Notes under the pieces: generated by a model | Database searches by the model: none | Told to the model about the DNA's origin: nothing | What the model saw: the letters and a program-made list of their open reading frames with translations, nothing else | In this document: positions 8,881-18,200 of the stretch, piece by piece | How positions within the stretch are numbered: position 1 is the first letter of the stretch | Layout of the letters: every line of letters starts with the position of its first letter | Translations under genes and position numbers: made by a program | Origin: Bradyrhizobium sp. CCBAU 53421 | GTDB lineage: Bacteria; Pseudomonadota; Alphaproteobacteria; Rhizobiales; Xanthobacteraceae | Reading direction: 5' to 3' | NCBI RefSeq assembly: GCF_015291625.1 | Contig: NZ_CP030047.1 | Span: 868,001 to 932,000, forward strand | DNA: 64,000 nucleotides

Positions 8881-9675
8881 ATGGGAAACGCTGCCGACGC
8901 GGGTGACGCCTCGCTGCTCAAGGTCGAGACGCGGGGGGCGGTGCTGACCGTCGGGCTGAACCGGCCCGCCAAGCGCAATGCGCTGAATGACGGCATCATC
9001 CTCGCGCTGCGGGACTGCTTCTCCGCGATTCCCGACACCGTGGGCGCCGTGGTGATCCATGGCGTCGGCGATCATTTCTCGTCCGGTCTCGATCTCTCCG
9101 AGCTGACCGAACGCGACGCCACCGAGGGGCTGGTGCACTCCCAGATGTGGCACCGGGTGTTCGACCGCATCCAGTATTGCCGCGTGCCTGTGATCGCCGC
9201 GCTGAAGGGCGCCGTGATCGGCGGCGGGCTAGAGCTTGCCTGCGCCGCGCATATCCGGGTCGCCGAGCCGTCGGCCTATTTCGCGCTGCCCGAAGGCCAG
9301 CGCGGCATCTTCGTCGGCGGCGGCGGATCGGTGCGGCTGCCGCGCCTGATCGGCGTGCCGCGAATGGCGGACATGATGCTGACCGGCCGGGTCTATTCGG
9401 CGACCGAAGGCGCGGCCTACGGCTTCTCGCAATATCTTACCGAGGCCGACGGCGCGTTGCCGAAAGCGCTGGAGCTCGCCGAGCGCGTCGCCGCCAATGC
9501 GCCGCTGACCAATTTCGCCGTGCTGCAGGCATTGCCGATGATCGCCGAGGCCAATCCCCAGACCGGCCTTCTGATGGAATCGCTGATGGCGACGGTGGCG
9601 CAGAGCGACAAGGAGGCCAAGAAGCGGATTCGCGCTTTCCTGGATCGCAAGACCGCCAAGGTGAAGCCGACATGA
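8881..9675 (+). CDS. couA: Enoyl-CoA hydratase/isomerase (crotonase) family, CouA-like
   Basis: A 264-residue crotonase-fold protein. The first oxyanion-hole strand reads HFSSGLDL (about 61-68), the second KGAVIGGGLELACAAHIRVA, and the active-site region LPEGQRGIFVGGGGSVRLPR carries a Glu in the expected place. It should hydrate the side chain of p-coumaroyl- or feruloyl-CoA. The stop overlaps the start of the aryl-CoA synthetase (ATGA at 9672). Position and partner match couA of the R. palustris p-coumarate locus. Whether it also performs the aldolase cleavage to the aldehyde and acetyl-CoA cannot be read from sequence. Confidence 0.85.
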   Translation: MGNAADAGDASLLKVETRGAVLTVGLNRPAKRNALNDGIILALRDCFSAIPDTVGAVVIHGVGDHFSSGLDLSELTERDATEGLVHSQMWHRVFDRIQYCRVPVIAALKGAVIGGGLELACAAHIRVAEPSAYFALPEGQRGIFVGGGGSVRLPRLIGVPRMADMMLTGRVYSATEGAAYGFSQYLTEADGALPKALELAERVAANAPLTNFAVLQALPMIAEANPQTGLLMESLMATVAQSDKEAKKRIRAFLDRKTAKVKPT

Positions 9676-11543
9676 ATGCCACGCCGTCTGCATCCACCGC
9701 GAATGCGCATCCGCTGCGCCCGATTTCGTTCGGCAACCCTGATGTCACCGTCGAGCGCCGCGACGACGGCACGATCTATCTTCGCCCCAAGCTAAAGCTC
9801 GCCGACTTTCCCGTTCGCCTCACCGACCGCCTGCATCACTGGGCGACCGCCGAGCCGAACCGCGTGTTCATGGCGGAGCGTGCGGCCGGCGGCGGCTGGC
9901 GCCAGATCACCTACGCGCAATTGCTCGAGGCTGTCAGGCGCATCGCCTCCGCGCTGATCGCGCGCGGACTGTCGGCCGAGCGGCCGATCGTGATCCTGTC
10001 GGGCAACTCGATCGATCACGCATTGATCGCGCTCGGCGCGCTCTATGCCGGCATTCCGTTCTGCCCGGTGTCGCCGGCCTATTCGCTGGTGTCGCGCGAC
10101 TACGGCAAGCTCGACTTTGTCATCAAGCTGCTCACGCCGGGCCTCGTCTTCGTCGACGACGCCGACAAATTTGCCGACGCGCTGCGGGCCAATGTCGGCC
10201 CCGACGTCGAGATCGCGGCAAGCCGCGGGACCGTGCCCGGCCGCGAAGTGACGCGGCTCGCCGGCCTGATGGCAACGCCGGAAGATCCGCGCCTCGATGC
10301 GGCCCATGCGGCGATCGGTCCGGATACGATCGCGAAATTCCTGCTGACGTCGGGTTCAACCGGCAATCCCAAGGCCGTCATCAACACCCAGCGCATGATC
10401 TGCGCCAATCAGGTGATGCTGCGCGAGACGCTGGCGTTCCTGAAGGACGAGCCGCCGGTCATCGTCGACTGGCTGCCGTGGAATCACACATTTGGCGGCA
10501 ATCACAATGTCGGGTTGACGCTGTTCAACGGCGGCTCGATGTATCTCGACGAAGGCAAGCCGATGCCCGGCGGCATCGAGGAGACCGTGCGAAACCTGCG
10601 CGAGATCTCGCCGACGGTCTATTTCAACGTGCCCAAGGGCTATGAATCGCTGCTGCCCTATCTGCGCGACGACGCAGGTCTCCGCGCAAAATTCTTCCAC
10701 CGGCTGCATGCGATGTTCTTCTCCGGCGCGGCGCTGTCGCCGTTCATCTGGAACAGCCTCGATGCGCTCGCGGTGCAGGAGAAGGGCTATCGTGTGCCGA
10801 TGCTCACTGGCCTCGGCGCCACCGAGACCTCGCCGTTCTTCATGTCGGTGCGGCCCGGTACCAGCCGCTCCGGCCATGTCGGCCTTCCGGTGTCGGGCAA
10901 CGACGCGAAGCTGGTCCCCAACAACGGCAAGCTCGAAGTGCGCGCCAAAGGCCCGAACGTGACGCCCGGCTACTGGCGGCAGCCCGAGCTGACCGCCAAG
11001 GCGTTCGACGAGGAAGGTTTTTACAAGTTTGGCGATGCGCTGAAGCCCGCCAATCCGGGCGATCTCGATGCCGGTTTCGATTTCGATGGCCGCATCGCCG
11101 AGGATTTCAAGCTCGCAAGCGGCACCTGGGTCAGCGTCGGGCCGCTGCGCGCGCGCTTCGTCGGCACCTGCGCGCCGCTGGTGCGCGACGTCGTGATCGC
11201 GGGGCTCAACCGCGACGAGCTGGCGGCGATCGTGATCCTCGATCTCGACGGCTGCCGCCTGATCAATCCGGCGCTCGTCGCCAATGACATCGCGGCCGCG
11301 GCCAATGATCCGCTGGTGCGTGCCGCGTTTCGCGAGCGTTTCGCGCGCGTCCTTGCGAGCGCCACCGGGTCGTCGAACCGGATCGCGCGGGCGATCCTGC
11401 TCGACACGCCGCTGACGATCGATCGCGGCGAGGTCACCGACAAGGGCTCGATCAACCAGCGCGCGGTGCTGGAGCATCGCACCGACATCATCGAAGCGCT
11501 CTACGCGCCGGTGCCGCCGGCATCGGTGATCACGTCAATCTGA
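9672..11543 (+). CDS. couB: Feruloyl/4-coumaroyl-CoA synthetase
   Basis: A 623-residue adenylate-forming enzyme that activates phenylpropenoic acids with ATP and CoA. The P-loop-like motif TSGSTGNPKAV is at 226-236, WLPWNHTFGG and LTGLGATETSPFF follow, and the RxxPN-V-T-P-GYW motif appears as KGPNVTPGYWRQPE. The C-terminal domain has the VSVGPLR region seen in feruloyl-CoA synthases rather than the usual acyl-CoA ligase ending. The frame is open far upstream, but ATG 9672 overlaps the couA-like stop, which fits translational coupling. Ferulate, p-coumarate and caffeate are the likely substrates. Confidence 0.92.
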   Translation: MNATPSASTANAHPLRPISFGNPDVTVERRDDGTIYLRPKLKLADFPVRLTDRLHHWATAEPNRVFMAERAAGGGWRQITYAQLLEAVRRIASALIARGLSAERPIVILSGNSIDHALIALGALYAGIPFCPVSPAYSLVSRDYGKLDFVIKLLTPGLVFVDDADKFADALRANVGPDVEIAASRGTVPGREVTRLAGLMATPEDPRLDAAHAAIGPDTIAKFLLTSGSTGNPKAVINTQRMICANQVMLRETLAFLKDEPPVIVDWLPWNHTFGGNHNVGLTLFNGGSMYLDEGKPMPGGIEETVRNLREISPTVYFNVPKGYESLLPYLRDDAGLRAKFFHRLHAMFFSGAALSPFIWNSLDALAVQEKGYRVPMLTGLGATETSPFFMSVRPGTSRSGHVGLPVSGNDAKLVPNNGKLEVRAKGPNVTPGYWRQPELTAKAFDEEGFYKFGDALKPANPGDLDAGFDFDGRIAEDFKLASGTWVSVGPLRARFVGTCAPLVRDVVIAGLNRDELAAIVILDLDGCRLINPALVANDIAAAANDPLVRAAFRERFARVLASATGSSNRIARAILLDTPLTIDRGEVTDKGSINQRAVLEHRTDIIEALYAPVPPASVITSI

Positions 11544-11563
11544 AGATCGAAGAGGAGCATGCC

Positions 11564-12325
11564 ATGCAGTTGAAGGACCAGGCCGCCATCGTCACCGGCG
11601 GTGCATCGGGATTGGGCGCTGCGACCGCGCGCCGTCTGGCCGCGCAGGGCGCCAGGGTCGCGGTCTGCGACCTCAACGCCAAGCTCGCCGAGAGCGTCGC
11701 AGCCGAGATCGGCGGCATTGCTGTGGTCTGCGACGTCGCTGATGCAGCCGCCGCGGAAGCTGCGGTCGCTGCCGCCGCCAAGGCGCACGGCCCGGCGCGG
11801 GTGCTGGTGAACTGTGCCGGCATCGGGGTGGCCAAGCGCGTGATCGGCCGTGAAGGGCCGATGGCGCTCGCCGACTTCGACAAGGTGATCAAGGTCAATC
11901 TGCTCGGCTCCTTCAACATGCTGCGGCTCGCGACAGCAGAGATGTCGAAGCTCGAGCCGCTCGCGACCGGCGAGCGCGGCGTCGTGATCTCGACGGCTTC
12001 GGTCGCGGCCTATGACGGCCAGATCGGGCAGGCGGCCTATTCGGCCTCCAAGGGCGGCATCGTCGCGATGACCTTGCCGATCGCGCGCGAGCTCGCGCAA
12101 TTCGGCATCCGCGTGCTGACCATCGCGCCCGGGCTGTTCATGACGCCCTTGCTGGCCGGATTGCCGCAGGAGGCGCAGGATTCGCTCGCTGCCGCGATCC
12201 CGTTCCCGCGCCGGCTGGGCCAGGCCGACGAGTTCGCCTCGCTGGCGCTGCACATGATCGACAATCCCTATCTGAACGGCGAAGTGGTGCGGCTCGATGC
12301 CGCGCTCCGGATGGCGCCGCGCTGA
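11564..12325 (+). CDS. SDR oxidoreductase, 3-hydroxyacyl-CoA dehydrogenase type-2-like
   Basis: A 253-residue short-chain dehydrogenase. The cofactor motif TGGASGLG is at 11-18 and Asp36 after the second strand favours NAD(H). The NAG motif appears as NCAG (83-86). The catalytic set is Ser146, Tyr159 and Lys163 (YSASK). The C-terminal PFPRRLGQADEFASLALHMI and NGEVVRLDAALRM are typical of HSD10-like 3-hydroxyacyl-CoA dehydrogenases. It lies 20 bp after the aryl-CoA synthetase. It would oxidise the 3-hydroxyaryl-propionyl-CoA made by the hydratase, which supports a beta-oxidative route. Confidence 0.88.
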   Translation: MQLKDQAAIVTGGASGLGAATARRLAAQGARVAVCDLNAKLAESVAAEIGGIAVVCDVADAAAAEAAVAAAAKAHGPARVLVNCAGIGVAKRVIGREGPMALADFDKVIKVNLLGSFNMLRLATAEMSKLEPLATGERGVVISTASVAAYDGQIGQAAYSASKGGIVAMTLPIARELAQFGIRVLTIAPGLFMTPLLAGLPQEAQDSLAAAIPFPRRLGQADEFASLALHMIDNPYLNGEVVRLDAALRMAPR

Positions 12326-12330
12326 CGCAT

Positions 12331-12363
12331 GATCCGGAGGAGCATGACACGCGCCTCCGGATC
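12331..12363. repeat. Small palindrome GATCCGGAGG...CCTCCGGATC
   Basis: A perfect 10-bp inverted repeat with a 13-base loop in the 63-bp spacer between the SDR and thioesterase genes. It lacks a T-tract, so it reads as a REP-like hairpin rather than a terminator. Confidence 0.6.
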
Positions 12364-12388
12364 GCTCGTGCTCAATCGAGGATAAACC

Positions 12389-12808
12389 ATGTTCGTCAAT
12401 CGGCGCGACGTGCAGATCCAGTGGGGCGATTGCGACCCCGCCAACATCGTCTACTACCCGCGCTACTTCGCGATGTTCGACGACTCGACCTCGATCATGT
12501 TCGAGGCCGCCGGTTGCTCGAAGCAGGACCTCGTCCACAAATACGGCCTGGTCGGCATTCCCATGGTCGACACGCGGGCGAAATTCCACATCCCGTCGAC
12601 CCATGGCGACTGGATTACCATCGAGAGCCGGATCGAGAGCATCAAGCGCTCGAGCTTCGAGGTGGTGCACCGCGTGTTCAAGGGCGAGGCGCTGGCGATC
12701 GAGGCATTCGAGACCAGGGTGCTGGTCGGCCGCCACCCGGACGATCCCGCCAGGCTGAAATCGGCGCCGTTTCCGCAGGAGGTCATCGACCGCTTCATGA
12801 ACGGCTGA
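12389..12808 (+). CDS. 4-hydroxybenzoyl-CoA thioesterase-like hotdog protein
   Basis: A 139-residue hotdog thioesterase of the 4HBT/YbgC group. The signature QWGDCDPANIVYYPRYF at 11-27 contains the catalytic Asp (Asp16) followed by the N-I-V-Y-Y-P stretch. A helix with FDDSTSIMFEAAG and a strand IESIKRSSFEVVHRVF complete the fold. In this operon it would hydrolyse the shortened aryl-CoA, for example 4-hydroxybenzoyl-CoA, to the free acid that PobA uses. That assignment comes from family plus context. Confidence 0.88.
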   Translation: MFVNRRDVQIQWGDCDPANIVYYPRYFAMFDDSTSIMFEAAGCSKQDLVHKYGLVGIPMVDTRAKFHIPSTHGDWITIESRIESIKRSSFEVVHRVFKGEALAIEAFETRVLVGRHPDDPARLKSAPFPQEVIDRFMNG

Positions 12809-12854
12809 GGCGTTCGTGAACGGCTGACTCGTAGCCCCTCATGACTCGACTTTC

Positions 12855-12904
12855 GGAGCATGATCCTCTTGGAAAACCGGTTTCCACTTTTCCGGATCAT
12901 GCTC
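12855..12904. repeat. Rhizobiales palindrome GGAGCATGATCC...GGATCATGCTC
   Basis: The arms GGAGCATGATCC (from 12855) and GGATCATGCTC flank the inner AAACCGGTTTCC element. This is a common intergenic repeat form in Bradyrhizobium-like genomes. It lies between the thioesterase and the ABC binding-protein gene. Confidence 0.75.
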
Positions 12905-12973
12905 TAAAGAAGGGGCTGAATTGGCCCGCAAAACTGGTTTAAACCCAAAAAACTTATCCGCAGGGAGGAATGA

Positions 12974-14125
12974 ATGAGGAAGGCCACTCTCGCCGCCGCG
13001 GCGCTCGCAGCTGCTTTCGCGCTGCCGGGCGCGCCCGCACTGGCGCAGACCAATGAAATCACTATCGGCATCTCGATCTCGACCACCGGCCCCGCCGCGG
13101 CGCTCGGCATCCCCGAGCGCAACGCGCTCGATTTCGTACCGAAGGAGATCGGCGGCGTGCCGCTGAAGCTGATCGTGCTCGACGACGCCGGCGATCCGAC
13201 GGCTGCGACCACCAACACGCGGCGCTTCGTCACCGAGTCCAAGGCCGACATCATCATGGGCTCCTGCATCACGCCGACCACGATCGCGGTGTCGACGGTC
13301 GCCAACGAGGCCGGCATCCCGCATCTCGGCCTCGCGCCGTTCCCGATCAATGAGGCTCGCGCGAAATGGTCGGTCGACCTGCCGCAGTCGATTCCGATCA
13401 TGGGCAAGGTGCTCTACGAGCACATGAAGGCGCACAACATCAAGACCGTCGGCTATATCGGCTATTCGGATTCCTACGGCGACCTCTGGGTCAACGACTT
13501 CAAGGCGCAGGCCGTGCCGATGGGCCTGACCATGACCGACGAGGAGCGCTTCGCGCGTCCGGATACGTCGGTCGCGGGCCAGGTGCTGAAGCTCGTCGCC
13601 GCCAATCCCGACGCGATCCTGGTCGGCGCCTCCGGTACCGCCGCGGCTTTGCCGCAGACCGCGCTGCGCGAGCGCGGCTACAAGGGCCTGATCTACCAGA
13701 CCCACGGCGCCGCCACCATGGACTTCATCCGCATCGCCGGCGCGTCGGCGGAGGGCGTCATCATGTCGGCCGGCCCGATCATGTCGCCGGAAACGCAAGC
13801 CGACAGCGCGTTGACCAAGAAGCCGGGCCTGACGCTGAACGCCGCCTATGAAGCCAAGTACGGTGCCAACAGCCGCAGCCAGTTCGCCGGCCATTCCTTC
13901 GATGCCTTCGAGGTGCTGAAGCGCATCATCCCGACGGCGCTGAAGACCGCCAAGCCCGGCACGGTGGAATTCCGCGAGGCGATCCGCCAGGCCTTCATCT
14001 CCGAGAAGGAGATCGTCGCGAGCCAGGGCGTCTACAACTGGACCGAAAAGGACCGCTACGGCCTCGACGACCGCTCGCGCATCCTGCTGACGGTCAAGGA
14101 CGGGAAGTACGTCCCGGCGATGTGA
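12974..14125 (+). CDS. ABC transporter substrate-binding protein for aromatic acids, CouP-like
   Basis: A 383-residue periplasmic binding protein of the Leu/Ile/Val (Peripla_BP_6) type. The signal peptide covers residues 1-24 (MRKAT, Ala-rich core, ALAQ). The mature N-terminus ITIGISISTTGPAAALGIPERN and the later YIGYSDSYGDLWVNDF and TAALPQTALRERGYKG fit this family. The ABC membrane and ATPase genes are on the opposite strand just downstream, separated by a terminator. Synteny with the R. palustris CouP-CouSTU transporter points to p-coumarate and related acids as ligands. A purine-rich CAGGGAGGA lies before the ATG. Confidence 0.88.
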   Translation: MRKATLAAAALAAAFALPGAPALAQTNEITIGISISTTGPAAALGIPERNALDFVPKEIGGVPLKLIVLDDAGDPTAATTNTRRFVTESKADIIMGSCITPTTIAVSTVANEAGIPHLGLAPFPINEARAKWSVDLPQSIPIMGKVLYEHMKAHNIKTVGYIGYSDSYGDLWVNDFKAQAVPMGLTMTDEERFARPDTSVAGQVLKLVAANPDAILVGASGTAAALPQTALRERGYKGLIYQTHGAATMDFIRIAGASAEGVIMSAGPIMSPETQADSALTKKPGLTLNAAYEAKYGANSRSQFAGHSFDAFEVLKRIIPTALKTAKPGTVEFREAIRQAFISEKEIVASQGVYNWTEKDRYGLDDRSRILLTVKDGKYVPAM

Positions 14126-14152
14126 GCCGATCTCGATCCGCAAAACGAGGAA

Positions 14153-14181
14153 GCCGGCCCCGATGACGGGCCGGCTTTTTT
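14153..14181 (+). terminator. Intrinsic terminator after the coumarate operon
   Basis: GCCGGCCC (14153-14160), a 7-base loop and GGGCCGGC (14168-14175) form a perfect 8-bp GC stem followed directly by TTTTTT (14176-14181). It closes the rightward coumarate transcript 28 bp after the binding-protein stop codon. Confidence 0.92.
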
Positions 14182-14240
14182 CTTAGCCTCCGCCGGAGAG
14201 TCATCTCACCTGAGATCGCGTAAGGTGAGCACGTTGCGCA

Positions 14241-14413
14241 GGCTCCCTCCCCCCTTGCGGGGGAGGGTGGGGAGAGGGGTGAGCCCCGGGCGAGATGATC
14301 GACGGGATCGTCACTATCGCAAGCTCGGTCGCGCGTAGCCGAAACGCGTGCTGCGAGAGCATGCCGTGTGGCACCCCTCTCCCTAACCCTCCCCCGCAAG
14401 GGGGGAGGGAACC
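14241..14413. repeat. Long palindromic repeat with CCCTCCCCC hairpins
   Basis: This second copy of the architecture seen at 8569-8742 has a left hairpin CCCCCCTTGCGGGGG and a right hairpin CCCCCGCAAGGGGG flanking about 95 bp. Together with the terminator it explains the gene-free stretch 14126-14480. Confidence 0.8.
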
Positions 14414-14480
14414 CTACCGCCGGTGATTCCCTCACATTGGGCCGGTGGCGTGAGGATCCATCCGCGTACGATGATCAGAC

Positions 14481-15212
14481 CTAAATCGCGCTCTCGCCTT
14501 CATGCTGGAAGCCGAGATAGCTCGCGGCGACACCCTTGTTGGCTGCGATCTCATGGGCCGGGCCAGACAGCACGAACTCGCCGAGCTCCATCACATAGGC
14601 GCGGTCGGCGATCTGCAACGCGGCCTGGGCGTTCTGCTCGACCAAGAGCACCGAGACGCCGGCTGCGCGGAGCTCGCCGACGATGCGGAAGATGTCGGCG
14701 ACGATGATCGGGGCGAGGCCGAGGCTCGGCTCGTCCAGCATCAAGAGTTTCGGCGCGCCCATCAGCGCGCGGCCCATCGCCAGCATCTGCTGCTCGCCGC
14801 CGGACAGCGTGCCGGCGAGTTGCTTGCGCCGCTCCTTGAGTCGCGGAAACAGCGTGTAGACCCGCTCCAGCGAGGTCGCCGCGACCGCCTTCGCGATCCG
14901 GAAGGCGCCGAGCTCGAGATTGTCCTCGACATTCATGGTGCCGAACAATTCGCGATGCTCGGGCACGAGGCTCAGTCCCGTTGCGACGCGGTCCTCGATG
15001 TCTAGCGGCGCCATGTCGACGCCGGCGAAGGTGGTGCGGCCCCGCAACGGCAGCACGCCCATGATGGCGTTGAGCAAGGTAGTCTTGCCGGCGCCATTGG
15101 CGCCGATGATGGTGACGATCTCGTTGCCGGCGACATCGAGCGAGACGCCGCGCACGGCCTCGACCTTGCCGTAGGCGATATGGACGTCGGTCACCGTCAA
15201 CAGCGCACTCAT
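14481..15212 (-). CDS. ABC transporter ATPase (LivF type)
   Basis: A 243-residue ATP-binding subunit. Walker A GANGAGKT is at 37-44, followed by the Q-loop region, the ABC signature LSGGEQQM, Walker B LLMLDEPSLGLAP and the switch His region replaced by VEQNAQAAL, as in LivF proteins. It powers import together with the fused permease-ATPase next to it. Its start overlaps the stop of that gene (ATGA at 15209-15212), which implies co-transcription and coupled translation. Confidence 0.9.
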   Translation of the reverse strand: MSALLTVTDVHIAYGKVEAVRGVSLDVAGNEIVTIIGANGAGKTTLLNAIMGVLPLRGRTTFAGVDMAPLDIEDRVATGLSLVPEHRELFGTMNVEDNLELGAFRIAKAVAATSLERVYTLFPRLKERRKQLAGTLSGGEQQMLAMGRALMGAPKLLMLDEPSLGLAPIIVADIFRIVGELRAAGVSVLLVEQNAQAALQIADRAYVMELGEFVLSGPAHEIAANKGVAASYLGFQHEGESAI

Positions 15213-16978
15213 GCGGCGGCTCCGAGATAGGCCTTGATCACGTCGGGGTTGCGCTTGATCGCGGCCGGCGTGCCCTCGGCGATCTTGGTACCGAAATCCA
15301 GCACGACGATGCGGTCGGCGAGATCCATCACGAACCCCATGTCGTGCTCGACCAGCAGCACCGACATGCCGCCGTCGCGCAACTGCCGGAGCAGCGCGGC
15401 CAGCCGCTGCTTCTCCATGTGGCGCAGGCCGGCGGCCGGTTCGTCCAGCAGCAGCAGCATCGGGTCGACGCACAGCGCACGCGCAATCTCGACGATGCGC
15501 TGCTGCCCGAGCGACAGCGAGCCCGCGAGCTGGTCGATCTGGTCGGACAGGCCGACGCGCGCGATCTGCCGCGCGGCTTCCGCCAGCAGCTTTGCCTCGT
15601 CGGTGCGGTCGAGCCGCAGCATGCTGGAGATCGCCCCGGAATTGCCGCGCAGATGCGCGCCGATCGCGACGTTTTCCAGCACGGTCATGTCGGGCACCAG
15701 CTTGACATGCTGGAAGGTCCTGCTGACGCCGAGCTTGACCACTTCTTGCGGCGGCGCGTTCGCGACCTCCTTGCCGTGGACGGCGATCTTGCCGCTGGTT
15801 GCAGCCAGGACGCCGGTGATCAGGTTGAAGGTCGTGCTCTTGCCGGCGCCGTTCGGGCCGATCAGCGCGACGATCTCGCGGGCGTTGACGTCGAACGAGA
15901 CGTCGTTCACCGCGAGCACGCCGCCGAACTGCTTGCGCGCCTTGTCGATATGCAGCAGCACCGGAGACGTTCCGGGCGCTCGCTCGCGGTGTTCCAGCTT
16001 CACCGATGTGTCCGGCGTCTTGCGGGTGGGCTTGAACGGCAGCCGCGACATCAGCCAGGGCCAGACGCCCTGCGGCGCGAGCTGCAACAGCAGCACCAGC
16101 ATGATGCCGAACACGATGGTCTCGAGCTGGCTCTGGCCGCCGAAGATGTAGGGCAGGTAGCTCTGCAGCACCTCTTTCAGGATCACGACAATGCCGGCGC
16201 CGAGCACGCCGCCCCAGACGTAACCGGCACCACCGACCACGGCGATGAACAGATACTCGATGCCGGCCTGCGCGCCGAACGGCGTCGGATTGGCGGCGCG
16301 CTGGAAATGCGCGTAGAGCCAGCCGGACAGGCCGGCCAGCACCGCGGCATAGATGAAGACCAACAGCTTGGCGCGCGGCGTCTGCACACCGAATGCCTCG
16401 GCCGCGATATGCCCGCGCCGCAACGCGCGGATGGCGCGCCCGGTGCGAGAATCCAAGAGGTTCATGGTGAGTAGCGCCGACAGCAGCGCCGCGACCCAGA
16501 TCGCATAATAGATCGTGTCCGGGCTCAGCATCCTGAACGAACCGATCGAGAGCGGCGGAATGCCGGAAATGCCGTCGTTGCGGCCGAGAAATTCGAGCTT
16601 GCTGAACAGATAGAACAGGCCGATGCCCCAGGCGATGGTGCCGAGCGGCAGATAGTGGCCGGACAGCCGCACCGTGACGAGGCCGAGCAGCACGGCCGCG
16701 ACGCCGCTGACCAAAAGCGAAGCCGGCAGCGTCAACCACGGCGAGACGCCATAGGCGATAGTCAGCACCGCCGTGGTGTAGGCGCCGAAGCCGCAGAACG
16801 CGGCCTGGCCGAACGAGGTGAGGCCGCCGACGCCGGTGAGCAGCACCAGCCCCATCGCGACCAGCGCGGCGAGGCCGATATTGTCGAGCAGCACGATCCA
16901 GAACGGCGGGATGCCCGGGACAAGCGGGATCACCGCCATCAGGAGCGCGAAGATGATGAGAGGAAGTCGCTGCGTCAT
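15209..16978 (-). CDS. Fused ABC permease-ATPase (LivM-LivG fusion)
   Basis: A 589-residue single polypeptide with two parts. Residues 1-310 form a LivM-type permease with about eight hydrophobic helices and the [16 protein letters not shown] region. After a linker (about 311-340, rich in Lys/Arg/Pro), a LivG-type ATPase follows, with Walker A GPNGAGKS at 374-381, the signature [15 protein letters not shown] and Walker [12 protein letters not shown]. The signature has Leu-Gly in place of Gly-Gly. I chose the ATG at 16978, since the longer upstream frame overlaps the permease gene. This fusion gives a four-gene transporter, as in CouPSTU. Confidence 0.9.
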   Translation of the reverse strand: MTQRLPLIIFALLMAVIPLVPGIPPFWIVLLDNIGLAALVAMGLVLLTGVGGLTSFGQAAFCGFGAYTTAVLTIAYGVSPWLTLPASLLVSGVAAVLLGLVTVRLSGHYLPLGTIAWGIGLFYLFSKLEFLGRNDGISGIPPLSIGSFRMLSPDTIYYAIWVAALLSALLTMNLLDSRTGRAIRALRRGHIAAEAFGVQTPRAKLLVFIYAAVLAGLSGWLYAHFQRAANPTPFGAQAGIEYLFIAVVGGAGYVWGGVLGAGIVVILKEVLQSYLPYIFGGQSQLETIVFGIMLVLLLQLAPQGVWPWLMSRLPFKPTRKTPDTSVKLEHRERAPGTSPVLLHIDKARKQFGGVLAVNDVSFDVNAREIVALIGPNGAGKSTTFNLITGVLAATSGKIAVHGKEVANAPPQEVVKLGVSRTFQHVKLVPDMTVLENVAIGAHLRGNSGAISSMLRLDRTDEAKLLAEAARQIARVGLSDQIDQLAGSLSLGQQRIVEIARALCVDPMLLLLDEPAAGLRHMEKQRLAALLRQLRDGGMSVLLVEHDMGFVMDLADRIVVLDFGTKIAEGTPAAIKRNPDVIKAYLGAAA

Positions 16979-16983
16979 CGCGC

Positions 16984-18024
16984 TCAATCCTTCTCTTCTT
17001 CGACCTGGGGCGCTGCGAGCGAGCGCAGCACCAGGACGGGAAGGATCAGCGTGAACACGATGACTTCCTTGAAATTGCTGGCGTAGAACGACGAGAAGGC
17101 CTCGACGATGCCGACCAGGATGGCCGCGACCGCGGTCAGGGGATAGCTGACCAGACCGCCGATGATGGCGGCGATGAAACCCTTCAGGCCGATCAGGAAG
17201 CCGGTGTCGTAATAGAGCGTCGTGATCGGCACGATCAGGATGCCGGAAATCGCGCCGATCACGGAAGCGAGCAGGAAGGCGATCTGGCCCGACAGCGTGG
17301 TGCGGATGCCGACCAGGCGGGCACCGAGGCGATTGACCGCGGTGGCGCGCAGTGCCTTGCCGGTCTTGGTGTAGCCGAAGAACAGCCACAGCGCGACGAT
17401 GAAGCCGACCGTCAGGGCGTACACGGCAAGGCTCTGGCCGGTGAAGCGCAGCGGACCTGCGGTCACCGCGGCGCTCGACAGCGCCGGGCCGCGCAGGCCC
17501 TCGGCGCCGAAGAACACCAGGCCGAGCCCTTGCAGCGCCAGATGGCAGCCGACCGAGGCGATCAGCAGCACCAGCACGGAGGTGTGCGCGATCGGCTGGA
17601 ACGCGATGCGGTAGAGGAACAGCCCGATCGCCGCCACGATCAGAAGCGCCAGCGCGATGTTGACGGCGATCGGCGTATGGGGGCCGACCAGCGCATAGAC
17701 GAGGCCGAGCAGCGCGAAGGGAAACACGATGTTGAGCGCGACGGAGCGCATCACCAGCCGGGCATGCAGCGCCTTGCGGGCGAAGAACAGGTCGAGCGCG
17801 AATGCAACGAGACCCATCGCGACCGCGAGGCGCACCGTGCCGGGCACCTGCCCGGTCGCCAGCATGGCGTAGCTCAGCGCGCCGTAGGTGACGAATTCGC
17901 CCTGCGGGATCAGGATCACCCGCGTCACCGCGAACACCAGCACCAGGGCCAGCCCGAGCAGTGCGTAGATCGCGCCATTGGTGATGCCGTCCTGCAGCAG
18001 GAACAGCATGATCGTTGTGTTCAA
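16984..18024 (-). CDS. ABC transporter permease (LivH type)
   Basis: A 346-residue inner-membrane permease, longer than classic LivH (about 300). It has eight or more hydrophobic segments, starting with [20 protein letters not shown] and [18 protein letters not shown]. The cytoplasmic loop with [16 protein letters not shown] is the usual contact region for the ATPases. It is the first gene of the leftward transporter operon and ends 5 bp before the fused permease-ATPase start. Its promoter lies in the 176-bp region shared with the MarR gene. Confidence 0.9.
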   Translation of the reverse strand: MNTTIMLFLLQDGITNGAIYALLGLALVLVFAVTRVILIPQGEFVTYGALSYAMLATGQVPGTVRLAVAMGLVAFALDLFFARKALHARLVMRSVALNIVFPFALLGLVYALVGPHTPIAVNIALALLIVAAIGLFLYRIAFQPIAHTSVLVLLIASVGCHLALQGLGLVFFGAEGLRGPALSSAAVTAGPLRFTGQSLAVYALTVGFIVALWLFFGYTKTGKALRATAVNRLGARLVGIRTTLSGQIAFLLASVIGAISGILIVPITTLYYDTGFLIGLKGFIAAIIGGLVSYPLTAVAAILVGIVEAFSSFYASNFKEVIVFTLILPVLVLRSLAAPQVEEEKD

Positions 18025-18114
18025 GGCCGAGCGCTCCCCCTTAAGCGTCGGACCGCCGCGGCCGGTTGTGCCGGTCGGGTCGGCCGATATCGGCTGTTGA
18101 TAGCCGCCGATATT

Positions 18115-18147
18115 TGATATAGTTCATAACGATTATTGGATATAATC
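18115..18147. promoter_or_regulatory. Candidate MarR/CouR operator in the divergent region
   Basis: Within this AT-rich stretch, TGATATAGTT (18115-18124) is the reverse complement of AACTATATCA at 4812-4821, and ATAACGATTA (18126-18135) is the reverse complement of TAATCGTTAT at 8835-8844. GATTAT-TGGAT-ATAATC (18131-18147) is a perfect 6-5-6 inverted repeat. It probably controls both the ABC operon and the MarR gene. Confidence 0.6.
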
Positions 18148-18200
18148 TCAAGGTCCCCGAGCGTCCCGCGGGGTTTTACCGGGATTGCGAGCCTGGAGCG

